Part shown: positions 51,125 to 60,255 of the stretch, one piece after another | How positions within the stretch are numbered: the first letter of the stretch is position 1 | Layout of the letters: each line of letters begins with the position of its first letter | NCBI GenBank assembly: GCA_016795105.1 | Contig: JAEUIH010000020.1 | Coordinates: forward strand, 1-64,000 | Direction of reading: 5' to 3' | Length of the DNA stretch: 64,000 bases | From: Planctomyces sp. | GTDB taxonomy: Bacteria; Planctomycetota; Planctomycetia; Planctomycetales; Planctomycetaceae | Translations under genes and position numbers: made by a program | The notes under the pieces: generated by a model | Databases searched by the model: none | What the model was told of the DNA's origin: nothing | Seen by the model: the letters and a program-made list of their open reading frames with translations, nothing else

Positions 51125-54100
51125 ATGCGTACTGTTGCTGCCTTCGTGGCATTTGCCTTTGGATTTTGTTTTTTTGAGCCGTTCGGGTTGCGGCAGGCCG
51201 TCTCGGTTCCTCAGGAAGAATCGAAATCAACAGAATTCTTTGAGCAGCGGATTCGACCGGTGCTGGTGCAGCACTGTTATGAGTGTCACTCTGCAGAGTC
51301 AGAAGGTGTGAAGGGCGGTTTGATGCTCGACACCGCTGAAGGTCTGCGGGCCGGTGGGGACAGTGGCTCTGCGATCGTAGCTGGCCGAAGCGCGGAGAGT
51401 CTGTTGATTGATGCGCTGCGGTACAAATCTCTGCAGATGCCTCCGAAGGGGAAGTTGCCTGAGAGTGTTGTTCTGGATTTCGAGCGTTGGATTGATGACG
51501 GAGCACCGGATCCTCGAATTGGGGCTCCGGCGGCCGTGAAGAAGTCCATCGATTTTGAAGAGGCTCGGAGGTTCTGGTCATTTGTACCGCCGGTTCGAGT
51601 GGCAAGGCCGCCTGTAAAAAGAACTGAATGGGCTCAAAATGAGATTGATTATTTCCTGCTGGCGACGATGGAAGCCAACGGCCTTGAGCCTTCACTGCCA
51701 GCGGATCGGCGTGAGCTGATCCGTCGGGCGACATTTGATCTGATCGGTCTGCCTCCGACGCCTGAAGAGGTGGATGCCTTTGTGTCGGATGCATCAGAAG
51801 ATGCATTTGCAAAGGTCGTGGATCGTTTATTGGCATCACCGCATTACGGAGAACGCTGGGGGCGGTACTGGCTGGATGTTGCCCGTTATGCGGAAGATCA
51901 GGCTCACACGTTTTCAGTGACACCCAATACCAATGGATATCGTTATCGTGACTGGGTGATTTCGGCGATGAACTCCGATTTGCCCTTTGATCAGTTTGTA
52001 CGTTATCAGATTGCCGCAGACCTGATTTCCATGCCCGAAGAGCAGCGTACTATTCAGTTGCCGGCGTTGGGGTATTTTGGGCTGGGGGCACAATACTACA
52101 AGAACACGGATGCCGCGAAGGCGGCAGCTGATGAGCTTGACGATCGGATCGATACCTTGAGTCGTGGATTTCTGGGGCTGACTGTTTCCTGTGCACGCTG
52201 TCACGACCATAAGTTTGACCCGATTCCAACTCAGGACTATTACTCGCTGGCAGGCGTCTTCAACAGTTCTCGGCTGCACAATGCTCCGCTGGTGCCGCAG
52301 GAACAAGTGGACAGTTTTCATAAAACACAGGCTCGACTGAAGGAGCTGGAAGAAGCTGTTCAGCGGCAGGTTTCGGAAGTTGCTCCTCGAGTGCGTGAAT
52401 CGTTTCTGTCGCAGGTTGCCCAGTATCTGGAAGCTGCGTGGCGGCTGCGTGCAGGTCAGGGAGCTGATGTTAAGGCTGTGGCGCTCGAAGGATCTCTGAA
52501 CGAGAAGTTTCTCGGCTCCTGGGTGGAATTTTTGTCGTCTCAGCGAAGTGTTGCTTCGCTGGCGAATGTTCCGTTACCGGCCACCGACAATTTAGCTGGT
52601 CATACTGCAGTACCGGAGCAGGTGAAGATGGCTGCGACTGAATTTCAGCGGCACCTTGAGTTGCTGTTGAAGCAGAGGGCTGGCACACTGACAACAGAAG
52701 AAGAGGCAGCACTTCGGAAACTGAATCCAGCCGATAAGGCTCGATATTCCAGCCCAATTGTCACGAAGCGAGAACCATCGGTACAGATTGATGTCGATCT
52801 GCAGGGAGCTCGTGAGCTGTATTTAGTTGTCACTGATGCCGGTGACGGTGCAAGTTGCGACCATGCCGACTGGGCAGAGACGAGGCTTGTTACATCTTCC
52901 GGTGAGATGCAATTGTCTGAATTGAGTTGGCGCAGTGTTAATGTTACCTATGGAAGTGTTCATCTGAATCAGAATGTTCAGGGCGGACCAATTCGAATCG
53001 GAGGAAAGAGCTTCTCCACCGGCCTCGGCACGCACTCAACCTCCGTCATCGCGTACGATCTTCCGGAAGGTGTTTTGAGGTTTCGTGCGACAGCGGGACT
53101 GGACCATAGTGGAACAGATCAGGGAGGCTGCGGAGAAGGTGCCAGTGTTCAGTTTCGGGTCTATACCGAAACCCCGGCAGATATCGGGGTGGTCAGTGGT
53201 GACCTGCTGACGCAGGTATTTGGCGAGAACGGGGTGTTCCGGATGGAGCCGTCAGAGATTGAGCAGCATCTTCCGGAGTCCGTGAAGCAGGAGCTTCAGT
53301 CGCAGCGAAAACAGCTGGAGGAGTTGAGGAAATCAGCACCAGCCATGTATCCAGTGGCTCACGTGATTGCTGAAGCGAATCCCGCCGACATGAAGGTGTT
53401 TATTCGGGGAAATCCTGCGAATCAGGGGGATGTCGCACCCCGCAGATTCCTGCGAATCTTGTCGGATGAAGCTGAAGAGGTCCCATTGTTCCGAAATGGG
53501 AGTGGCCGACATGAGCTGGCAGAGGCTATTGCGGCTGCTGAAAATCCATTGACTTCGAGAGTCATGGTGAATCGACTTTGGCAGCATCATTTTGGTCGAG
53601 GACTGGTGGGTACCCCTGACAACTTTGGGCAGCTTGGCGAACGCCCCAGTCATCCTGAGCTGCTCGACTACCTTGCGGTACGTTTCCAGGAACTGGGCTG
53701 GTCAGTGAAAGCGATGCATCGGGAGATGATGTTGTCCTCGACGTATCAGCAGAGTTCGGATGGAAGTGAAGCCAGTCTGGCCATTGATGCAGACAACCGA
53801 TATCTGTGGCGAATGAATCGTCGACGCCTCGATGTCGAAGCCTGGCGGGATGCATTGCTGTCGGTCTCCGGCAGGCTGGATCGACGAATGGGAGGCGCTT
53901 CAACTAATCTGTCTGATGCTGATAATTCGCGTCGAACCGTCTATGCGTTCATTAGTCGCCATGAACTGGACAGCATGTTGCGACTCTTTGACTTTCCTGA
54001 TGCCAATATCACGAATTCATCGAGATCGGAAACCACTGTTCCGCAGCAGCAGCTGTTTGTGATCAACAGCCCGTTTATGCTGAATCAGGCGCGAGCATTT

Positions 54101-54325
54101 GCGGCGAGACTCAGAGAAGAAGCTGGTGAGGGTGATACCGATCGAATACGGCTGGCCTTTGAGCTGGCGTTTGGGCGACCCGTGACGGAGGATGAGCTGC
54201 AGCTGGGGCTGACCTATGTCACGGCAGAGGACAGCGAAGAAGAAAAGCAGGGAACAACACTGAGTCGGTGGGAGCGTTACACACAGATCCTGCTGGCCAG
54301 CAACGAGTTTCTGTATGTGGACTGA
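51125..54325 (+). CDS. PSCyt1-DUF1549-NPCBM-DUF1553 exported protein
   Basis: 1066 residues. A signal peptide (1-26) is followed by PSCyt1 with CYECH (51-55) and LQMPPKGKLPE, and DUF1549 with RRATFDLIGLPPTPEE, HYGERWGRYWLDVARYAEDQ and a second CxxCH (CARCHDHKFDP). An inserted NPCBM-like beta domain comes next (about 570-700: LYLVVTDAGDG, then GKSFSTGLGTHSTSVIAYDLP). DUF1553 ends the protein (VNRLWQHHFGRGLVGTPDNFGQLGERPSHPELLDYL). The insert makes it longer than the 814-residue relative in this window and suggests glycan contact. The start at 51125 has GGAG; the DUF1501 partner begins 40 nt downstream. Confidence 0.9.
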   Translation: MRTVAAFVAFAFGFCFFEPFGLRQAVSVPQEESKSTEFFEQRIRPVLVQHCYECHSAESEGVKGGLMLDTAEGLRAGGDSGSAIVAGRSAESLLIDALRYKSLQMPPKGKLPESVVLDFERWIDDGAPDPRIGAPAAVKKSIDFEEARRFWSFVPPVRVARPPVKRTEWAQNEIDYFLLATMEANGLEPSLPADRRELIRRATFDLIGLPPTPEEVDAFVSDASEDAFAKVVDRLLASPHYGERWGRYWLDVARYAEDQAHTFSVTPNTNGYRYRDWVISAMNSDLPFDQFVRYQIAADLISMPEEQRTIQLPALGYFGLGAQYYKNTDAAKAAADELDDRIDTLSRGFLGLTVSCARCHDHKFDPIPTQDYYSLAGVFNSSRLHNAPLVPQEQVDSFHKTQARLKELEEAVQRQVSEVAPRVRESFLSQVAQYLEAAWRLRAGQGADVKAVALEGSLNEKFLGSWVEFLSSQRSVASLANVPLPATDNLAGHTAVPEQVKMAATEFQRHLELLLKQRAGTLTTEEEAALRKLNPADKARYSSPIVTKREPSVQIDVDLQGARELYLVVTDAGDGASCDHADWAETRLVTSSGEMQLSELSWRSVNVTYGSVHLNQNVQGGPIRIGGKSFSTGLGTHSTSVIAYDLPEGVLRFRATAGLDHSGTDQGGCGEGASVQFRVYTETPADIGVVSGDLLTQVFGENGVFRMEPSEIEQHLPESVKQELQSQRKQLEELRKSAPAMYPVAHVIAEANPADMKVFIRGNPANQGDVAPRRFLRILSDEAEEVPLFRNGSGRHELAEAIAAAENPLTSRVMVNRLWQHHFGRGLVGTPDNFGQLGERPSHPELLDYLAVRFQELGWSVKAMHREMMLSSTYQQSSDGSEASLAIDADNRYLWRMNRRRLDVEAWRDALLSVSGRLDRRMGGASTNLSDADNSRRTVYAFISRHELDSMLRLFDFPDANITNSSRSETTVPQQQLFVINSPFMLNQARAFAARLREEAGEGDTDRIRLAFELAFGRPVTEDELQLGLTYVTAEDSEEEKQGTTLSRWERYTQILLASNEFLYVD

Positions 54326-54365
54326 AGCTTAGAACCGTGGATTTGAGCTGACGGGATAAGTCACA

Positions 54366-55811
54366 ATGATGCAGTTTGTACCAGGCGTTCCGACAGATGT
54401 CGTTACAAGTCAGACTTCAAGGCGCAGGATGCTCCAGCGACTGGGGACGGGTCTTGGAACTTTGGGGCTCGCTGGAATCCTGTCGCAGCAGGGCTTACTG
54501 ACTCAATCTGCAGTGTTGGGTGCAGAGAGTGCCGGGGGCGGCCCTTTATCACCGAAACAGCCGATGTTTCCGGCGCGAGCGAAGTATGTCATCCACCTCT
54601 TTATGAACGGCGGCCCATCGCAGGTTGACACATTTGATCCAAAGCCTGCTCTGGAAAAGTATGACGGCCAGCGACCGCCTGCAGCCAATCTGAGTACTGA
54701 GCGAAAGACGGGCGGGTTAATGAAATCGCCATTTCGGTTCAATCGCCATGGCGAATCGGGTCTTGAGGTCAGCGAGATCTTTCCGAAGCTCGGCGAGTGC
54801 GTGGATGATTTGTGTGTGATTCGATCGATGCATACGAACATACCCAATCACGAACCATCGTTGCTGATGATGACGAGCGGGGAGACTCAGCCAACCCGTC
54901 CCTCAATGGGGTCATGGCTGCTGTACGGACTTGGAACAGAGAATCAGAATCTTCCCGGGTTTGTTGTCTTGTGCCCCGGCAAACCGGTGGTGGGGCCGGC
55001 ACTGTGGGGGAATCGGTTTCTTCCAGGTGTCTACCAGGGCGCTCAGATCAATAACGCGAACATGGACCCGCGGACAGTCATTCGCGACATCAATAACACA
55101 TCGATATCAAGGAGTGCTCAGCGAGAACAGCTTGACCTGCTGAAACAGATGAATGAGCTGCATTTGTCACGTCGAGGTGGGAGCGATAATCCGCTTGAGG
55201 CCAGAATTCAGTCGTTGGAAATGGCATTTCGAATGCAGACAGAAGCTCAGGAAGTGTTCGATCTGAGCCAGGAGACGAGGTCTACACGAGAGGCCTACGG
55301 TGCCGGCGAATTTGCTGATGGATGTCTGGCAGCCCGCAGGCTGGTCGAACGGGGTGTTCGGATGGTACAGGTGTTCTATGGAAACGGTCAGCCATGGGAT
55401 GACCATGAGAACATTGCCAGCCATGCGGACAAGGCGAAAGCAGTGGATCAGCCGATTGCGGCCCTGATCAATGACTTGAAAGAGCGAGGGTTGTTTGAAG
55501 ACACACTGATTCTTTGGGGTGGAGAGTTTGGCAGAACTCCGGTATCCGAAGGAGCAAAAGGGCGGGACCACAACAATCATGGATTCAGCGTATGGCTTGC
55601 CGGTGGAGGCGTGAAAGGTGGCATGGCATATGGATCCACGGACGAGTTCGGATTTGCTGCCGTGGAGAACAAGGTCCATGTTCATGACCTGCATGCCACG
55701 ATTCTGCACCTGATGGGGATTGACCATGAGAAGCTGACATTTCGGTATTCGGGCCGCGATTTTCGGCTCACTGATGTGCATGGTCGTGTTGTCAGTGACA
55801 TACTTTCTTAG
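54366..55811 (+). CDS. DUF1501 family exported protein
   Basis: 481 residues, very close in sequence pattern to the DUF1501 protein at 6557. A Tat-like start (TSRRRMLQRLGTGLGTLGLAG), [93 protein letters not shown] and VHVHDLHATILHLMGIDHEKLTFRYSGRDFRLTD are visible. The two proteins also end alike. It follows the PSCyt-NPCBM gene as its usual partner, with 40 nt between. Confidence 0.92.
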   Translation: MMQFVPGVPTDVVTSQTSRRRMLQRLGTGLGTLGLAGILSQQGLLTQSAVLGAESAGGGPLSPKQPMFPARAKYVIHLFMNGGPSQVDTFDPKPALEKYDGQRPPAANLSTERKTGGLMKSPFRFNRHGESGLEVSEIFPKLGECVDDLCVIRSMHTNIPNHEPSLLMMTSGETQPTRPSMGSWLLYGLGTENQNLPGFVVLCPGKPVVGPALWGNRFLPGVYQGAQINNANMDPRTVIRDINNTSISRSAQREQLDLLKQMNELHLSRRGGSDNPLEARIQSLEMAFRMQTEAQEVFDLSQETRSTREAYGAGEFADGCLAARRLVERGVRMVQVFYGNGQPWDDHENIASHADKAKAVDQPIAALINDLKERGLFEDTLILWGGEFGRTPVSEGAKGRDHNNHGFSVWLAGGGVKGGMAYGSTDEFGFAAVENKVHVHDLHATILHLMGIDHEKLTFRYSGRDFRLTDVHGRVVSDILS

Positions 55812-55844
55812 AGCAGATCTCTTTATCGGAAGAGGCGTGATCAG

Positions 55845-55887
55845 AAAAGGTGTCAGGAACCGTTTGTTGACAACCAGCCAGGAATAC
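55845..55887 (-). repeat. RAYT-flanking REP-like element, copy 3
   Basis: AAAAGGTGTCAGGAACCGTTT (55845-55865), inverted relative to copy 2 and identical to it over 20 bases. TGTCA/TGACA pairing extends it to about 55872. It lies 37 bp before the RAYT start codon, the expected place for a REP next to its own transposase. No matching element was found right after the gene. Confidence 0.75.
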
Positions 55888-55901
55888 TCTAATATTTTTG
55901 C

Positions 55902-56579
55902 ATGGGAAGACCTCGACGAAGTGCGCCCGGCGGCTGGATCTATCACGTGTTAAATCGGGCAAACGCGAAAATGCCGATTTTCACGAAGGATGAGGATTTT
56001 GCAGCGTTCGAACGCGTGCTGGAGGAGGCGGTCGAACGCACAAAGACTCGACTGCTTTCCTATTCGGTCATGCAGAACCACTGGCATCTTGTCGTATGGC
56101 CTCGCGAAGACGACGAGTTGTCAAAATTCGTTGGCTGGTTAACGCTCACTCACACGCAGCGCTGGCATGCTCACCGTAAGTCTGCCGGAAGTGGCCATGT
56201 TTATCAGGGGCGATTCAAGTCATTTCCGGTGCAGGATGACACTCATTTTCTCACGGCGTGTCGCTATGTAGAGCGAAACGCGCTTCGTGCGAATTTGGTG
56301 AAGCGAGCCGAGGATTGGCGGTGGAGCAGTCTGTATCGCTGGCACTCGGGGACTGCGGCGGAGAAAGAGCTGCTTTCGCCATGGCCAATTCGTCGAAGTT
56401 CAGGCTGGCTGGAACACGTCAACACGCCTCAGTCGGAAGGTGAGCTGGAAGCGATTCGGCGGTGCGTGAACCGTGGTTGCCCGTTTGGTGACGAAGCGTG
56501 GTCTTCGACGGCTACGAAGTTGCTGGGACTGGAAAGTACAATGCGTCCGCTGGGAAGACCCAAAACTGCGAACAGCTGA
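55902..56579 (+). CDS. REP-associated tyrosine transposase (RAYT)
   Basis: 225-residue Y1/HUH transposase of the RAYT type, thought to act on REP palindromes as single strands. The RAYT-type N-terminus MGRPRR is followed by YHVLNRAN, the HUH metal motif QNHWHLVV (H60, H62), GHVYQGRFKSFPV and the catalytic Tyr122 in CRYVERNALRANLV. EDWRWSSLYRW is also typical. All catalytic residues are intact, so it may be active. RAYTs are usually single copy and not flanked like an IS. The 20-bp element upstream also occurs at 50856, and a related one at 34537. Confidence 0.93.
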   Translation: MGRPRRSAPGGWIYHVLNRANAKMPIFTKDEDFAAFERVLEEAVERTKTRLLSYSVMQNHWHLVVWPREDDELSKFVGWLTLTHTQRWHAHRKSAGSGHVYQGRFKSFPVQDDTHFLTACRYVERNALRANLVKRAEDWRWSSLYRWHSGTAAEKELLSPWPIRRSSGWLEHVNTPQSEGELEAIRRCVNRGCPFGDEAWSSTATKLLGLESTMRPLGRPKTANS

Positions 56580-56653
56580 TCGTGGGGCCGCTGGCCTGTA
56601 ATCAGTCGGGTGCGTACGTTCAGGGGTGTGGCACGTTCAGGCCTGTGCTGGGT

Positions 56654-57106
56654 TCAGGCTTCGACGCAGCTGGAGCATTCGCCTTTGAGGAGAATCTCTG
56701 TGATTTTGCCAATCGCACCGGCTTTACGTTTGGAAACGTTGGTGAATTCGATCGCTTCAAGGCATTGAACAGCACCACATTGAGTGCAAACAAAATGCGG
56801 ATGGCTGGACTTGTCCGGATGTTCCGGATCCGTCACTTCGAAACGCCAGACGTGATCGCCGAGTTCGGTACGGGCGACCAGTCCGATTTCGGTGAGATCG
56901 GCGAGATTGCGAAAGACGGTTGCTTTATCGAACCCGAGAGGAACGAGACGATCAGCGAGATCGGCATGTGTCAGCGGAGCTCTGGCAGCTCTGAGTTCCA
57001 GCATTGCAGCGATCCGAGCCGGGGTAGCACGAGCTCCAGCTTTGCGGATCAATCCGCGGATGATTTCGACTTCTTCGGGATTCATCTGGCGTGCCTTTGG
57101 GACCAT
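56654..57106 (-). CDS. zur: Fur/Zur family metal-dependent repressor
   Basis: 150 residues. The winged helix (RATPARIAAMLELRAARAPLTHADLADRLV, then DKATVFRNLADLTEIGLVAR) is followed by a dimerisation domain with SSHPHFVCTQCGAVQCLE. The structural zinc site is C107/C110 with C144/C147 (CTQC, CSSC). Fur, Zur and PerR are not separable by eye. The setting, at the end of a COG0523-WD40-ferredoxin run and divergent from ZnuABC, argues for Zur. Start at 57106; MNPEEVEI at 57085 is an alternative. A dyad at 57159-57174 in its own promoter region suggests autoregulation. Confidence 0.85.
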   Translation of the reverse strand: MVPKARQMNPEEVEIIRGLIRKAGARATPARIAAMLELRAARAPLTHADLADRLVPLGFDKATVFRNLADLTEIGLVARTELGDHVWRFEVTDPEHPDKSSHPHFVCTQCGAVQCLEAIEFTNVSKRKAGAIGKITEILLKGECSSCVEA

Positions 57107-57158
57107 ACCTGCCTCAGTCTGTCGACCGGTTTGGAGGACAACTCATGCACAAACGCTC

Positions 57159-57174
57159 GCATATCATAGTTGCA
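57159..57174 (-). promoter_or_regulatory. Candidate Zur box D
   Basis: GCATATCATAGTTGCA, 53 bp before the zur-like start codon, in the short gap after the ferredoxin-like gene. It shares GCATA and TTGCA half-sites with the other candidate boxes but has a longer spacer and is the weakest of the set. Confidence 0.3.
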
Positions 57175-57182
57175 TTTGCCGT

Positions 57183-57731
57183 TTATTGCACCACTGCTTC
57201 CGGTGAGTGTAGCCCAAATGGCAAGATCGGTGAATTTGACTGGAAACACTGCCGGCCCTCGTCGTTTTGATGTTCAAATCTGCAAAAGGCATGTTTTCGG
57301 AGATCGGCTGGCACCGGAAGCAGGCTGCCATCGGAATGGCATTGCTCAGCCCATTCCAGAAGCTGCTGATACTGCTGATCCAAAGTCAGGCCCCCCAGCC
57401 AGACAGTTTCTCCGGAGTTGAACAAAAGGCAAACAACATTGGCCGCATCGCAGGGGCCGAGACAGCCGCTGATGGTGAGCTGAACCGTGTTATTGAGTTT
57501 TTGGGACTTCCATTTTTCTTTAAGCAATTCCACGGGGAGTGGTGGAAACCCTCGGTCGGTTCTTCCACAGCAGCAGCCGTGACAGCAGATCATTTGAGCA
57601 AGAGCGGCACTACGGCGAGTTTCGACAGGAAGGCCCTGCTGAATGGATTGTGAGAGGCGGTTTGTTTGTGCGTTTAGCGGAGGAGTTTCCGGGGGGATGG
57701 CAGGCGATTTTTCACTGGGGCTCGGAGACAT
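57183..57731 (-). CDS. [2Fe-2S] ferredoxin/thioredoxin-like protein of the CobW neighbourhood
   Basis: 182 residues. The central part, ICCHGCCCGRTDRGFPPLPVELLKEKW, then LTISGCLGPCDAANVVCLLF and TVWLGGL, is the pattern of the small thioredoxin-fold [2Fe-2S] proteins that sit next to cobW and cobN in many genomes. Cys in CCCG, GCLGPC and nearby are the cluster ligands. An N-terminal extension (1-45) and a Cys/His-containing tail are not family-typical. It starts 6 nt after the WD40 gene stop, so is in the same operon. It may supply electrons or handle metal for the COG0523 GTPase; this is not established. Confidence 0.75.
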   Translation of the reverse strand: MSPSPSEKSPAIPPETPPLNAQTNRLSQSIQQGLPVETRRSAALAQMICCHGCCCGRTDRGFPPLPVELLKEKWKSQKLNNTVQLTISGCLGPCDAANVVCLLFNSGETVWLGGLTLDQQYQQLLEWAEQCHSDGSLLPVPADLRKHAFCRFEHQNDEGRQCFQSNSPILPFGLHSPEAVVQ

Positions 57732-57737
57732 CTCAGG

Positions 57738-58769
57738 TTACTTTCGAAATCCGAAGGTTGTGATTTTCCCACAAGATTCGCCGGCGGTCAGTCGCTGATC
57801 ATTCGAAGTCCACACGAGTCGCGAGATTTCGGAGTTCAGTCCGTGGAAGAAATATGGACTGACATCAGACAAGGGTTTCCAGAGCATCACGATTCCGTCT
57901 GTATCAGAGGATGCGAGCTGATCCCCGCTGAACTGAAAGGCAAGTTGAGTAATGCGGCTGGCATGTGCTTCCAGAATTCGGGGAGTCTTTCCTTCGGGGC
58001 CTTTACCGCTGCAGTCCCACAGTACGATGGAATCACTGCCGCCGGTGGCCAGGAAATTACCGGTATGATGCCAGGCGAGTTCACGAACCTTTGTGGCGAA
58101 ACCACTCATTTGAGAGTCGTTTCCGGTTTTCACATACCAGACATGTACTGAAGAGTCCTGTTCTCCGGTCACAAGAAAGCGACTGGTTGGGCTCCATGAC
58201 AGCACAAGGCTTGAGCCCTTCCACTGAAACTTGCGAGTTGACTTGCCGAGGATATGAAGAGTTACGCCGAAGTATGCAGACACCGCAACAGAACTTCCGT
58301 CAGGGTTCCATCCGAGATCAGTAATGGTGCTTTCGTGATCAGCCGACTCGCGCTGAACAACGCCTTCGGGATTCCATAATCTGAGGATTCTTCCTGCAGC
58401 CGACGCCAGCATTGAACCGTTTGGACGCCATGCGACGCGAGTTCCCCAAAGGGCCCCGCTTTCGGCCTCCCAGATCAGTGCTTTTTTGTGAGCATCCCAG
58501 TGTCGGACAACCCCATCATGGCCGATGGACGAGAATTCGCTGGTTCCGGGACGCCACGCAACCGAGGAGCCAGCGTGAGAGTGTGGAGTCGGTTTCCAGT
58601 ACTCGCTCCCATCGCTGGCAAAAACTGCCAGCGAGCCACTAATTGAGATTGCAGCCAGAAATCGGTGATCTGATGACCATGCGAGGTCCTGAACAAAGTC
58701 ATCGACGTCAGCCTGCCACAACTGAATGACCTCAGAACCTCCTCGTTGTGCAGTCTTCAGACCAGGCAT
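57738..58769 (-). CDS. WD40 repeat protein
   Basis: 343 residues forming about seven WD40 blades ([101 protein letters not shown] and others). No signal peptide is present, so it is probably cytosolic and a protein-binding platform. Its start overlaps the end of the COG0523 GTPase gene by 13 bp, which indicates a functional link. WD40 proteins are one of the recurrent neighbours of COG0523 genes. Confidence 0.85.
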   Translation of the reverse strand: MPGLKTAQRGGSEVIQLWQADVDDFVQDLAWSSDHRFLAAISISGSLAVFASDGSEYWKPTPHSHAGSSVAWRPGTSEFSSIGHDGVVRHWDAHKKALIWEAESGALWGTRVAWRPNGSMLASAAGRILRLWNPEGVVQRESADHESTITDLGWNPDGSSVAVSAYFGVTLHILGKSTRKFQWKGSSLVLSWSPTSRFLVTGEQDSSVHVWYVKTGNDSQMSGFATKVRELAWHHTGNFLATGGSDSIVLWDCSGKGPEGKTPRILEAHASRITQLAFQFSGDQLASSDTDGIVMLWKPLSDVSPYFFHGLNSEISRLVWTSNDQRLTAGESCGKITTFGFRK

Positions 58770-60103
58770 GCTTCGAATCCTGCATTGAGTCCTTCTCGAT
58801 CGAGATTTCGCCCGATGAAAATCAGTGAGTTTCTCCGGGGCGAATCGCCCCAGGGGCGATCCGCACGACCATCAAACAGCATGTGGACGCCCTGAAAGAT
58901 ATACCGTTCGTTCATGTCAGAGAAACTCAGAATTCCCTTCATGCGGAATATGTCGGGGCCCTGGTTCATCAGCAGGTCGCGAATCCAGACCTGGAATTTA
59001 TCCGGGTCCAGATTCCCGGGAGTCGTGATTCCCACCGATGTGATCTCTTCGTCATGTTCGTGATCAGGCTTGTATTCCCTGGTAAACAATGGCTCGATGC
59101 GCTGGCCGTTGGGCGTTGCCAGGAAGGCTCCAAATTCGTCGGGGTGATGCTCTGTGAAAAAGACCCATGCACCGGGATCCGGAATCTCAACGCGAAAGCT
59201 CACGGGAGCATCTTCGAGCGGCAACTGAATCAACTCCGTCGCAGCGGAGATCGAATCAGAGGTACTGACTGGAGTTTCGTCTGCCGAAAATCGCAGAACC
59301 GCGGGCTCCACTAAGTCACGCATGCTTTGTTCAGCCGGCGACGCGGCTTTCAGCAGGGATGCTGTCATTGCCGGATCCGGCCCGGGACTGAAATGCAGTC
59401 GGTAGTCTCCGGCGGTGAGTTGATAAAGTCCACTCCACTCAAACGGATATTCGGGCTCAAGGAACTGAGGATCTGTCTGCAGTGCTCGGTCCAGATCGAA
59501 GCCCCCAAGATTCAGAATTTTTTCCAGAGCAACAGCGGCGTCACGAGTTCGGTAGATCTTTGCGGCGGCATTCATGATATGGAGGCGCGATTCCAGTAAG
59601 TCAAGGTCGGATGCTGAGACGAGGTCGGTCTTGTTGAGCAGAATCACGTCTGCAAAAGCGATCTGTTCACGGACTTCACTGGAAGAATCCATGTGCTGCA
59701 GTACGTGGTGTGCATCAACAACTGTAATGACCCCATCCAGGCACATGCGCTCGCGGAGTTCATCATCCATAAAGAAAGTCTGAGCCACGGGACCGGGGTC
59801 TGCCATACCCGTGGTTTCTATCAGAATGTAGTCAAACCGGTCCTTTCGCTTCATGAGATTGCCGAGAATCCGGATCAGGTCGCCTCGGACCGTGCAGCAA
59901 ATGCACCCATTGTTCATCTCGAAGATTTCTTCTTCGGCCCCAATGACCAAATCGTTATCCACACCGACTTCACCGAACTCATTCTCGATCACAGCAATCC
60001 GACGCCCGTGCTGTTCCGACAAGATTCTGTTCAGCAGCGTTGTTTTTCCTGATCCGAGAAATCCGGTCAGCACTGTCACAGGGACTTTCGTGTTCTCAGC
60101 CAT
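58757..60103 (-). CDS. COG0523 (CobW/ZigA-type) GTPase metallochaperone
   Basis: 448 residues. G3E-family GTPase: Walker A GFLGSGKT (14-21), metal site CICC (67-70), [15 protein letters not shown] (switch II/Walker B), NKTD guanine specificity. A CobW C-terminal domain is present (about 315-435) with [33 protein letters not shown]; a long connecting domain with a DHEHDEE segment precedes it. Members deliver zinc under zinc starvation or cobalt for B12. Next to zur and znuABC the zinc role is favoured, although the [2Fe-2S] neighbour is shared with B12 loci. It is first gene of the minus operon, divergent from znuA. Confidence 0.9.
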   Translation of the reverse strand: MAENTKVPVTVLTGFLGSGKTTLLNRILSEQHGRRIAVIENEFGEVGVDNDLVIGAEEEIFEMNNGCICCTVRGDLIRILGNLMKRKDRFDYILIETTGMADPGPVAQTFFMDDELRERMCLDGVITVVDAHHVLQHMDSSSEVREQIAFADVILLNKTDLVSASDLDLLESRLHIMNAAAKIYRTRDAAVALEKILNLGGFDLDRALQTDPQFLEPEYPFEWSGLYQLTAGDYRLHFSPGPDPAMTASLLKAASPAEQSMRDLVEPAVLRFSADETPVSTSDSISAATELIQLPLEDAPVSFRVEIPDPGAWVFFTEHHPDEFGAFLATPNGQRIEPLFTREYKPDHEHDEEITSVGITTPGNLDPDKFQVWIRDLLMNQGPDIFRMKGILSFSDMNERYIFQGVHMLFDGRADRPWGDSPRRNSLIFIGRNLDREGLNAGFEACLV

Positions 60104-60152
60104 TCGCGGAACTCTGCCTCGATATGAAATCTGGTTTGACTAAATATGTACG

Positions 60153-60177
60153 TGCATAGCAATTGCAAAAGCATATT
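60153..60177. promoter_or_regulatory. Candidate Zur box C in the znuA/COG0523 divergent promoter
   Basis: TGCATAGCAATTGCA (60153-60167), TGCA-N7-TGCA, followed by aaaGCATATTCA. It lies 50 bp before the COG0523 start and about 90 bp before znuA. It matches box B1 at 12 of 15 positions. Confidence 0.5.
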
Positions 60178-60255
60178 CAATGTCTTTAGTATGTCAAGTC
60201 TGAGTTGTTGAGTCGGCAGCGGCTGTTCGTGGCAGGTTTTCATTGGTGGGTTCAT

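Noticed and set aside
55902-56579. A complete IS200/IS605 insertion sequence
   Set aside because: The protein has RAYT marks (MGRPRR start, HWH, YVERNALRA) and lacks a TnpB partner or paired IS ends.
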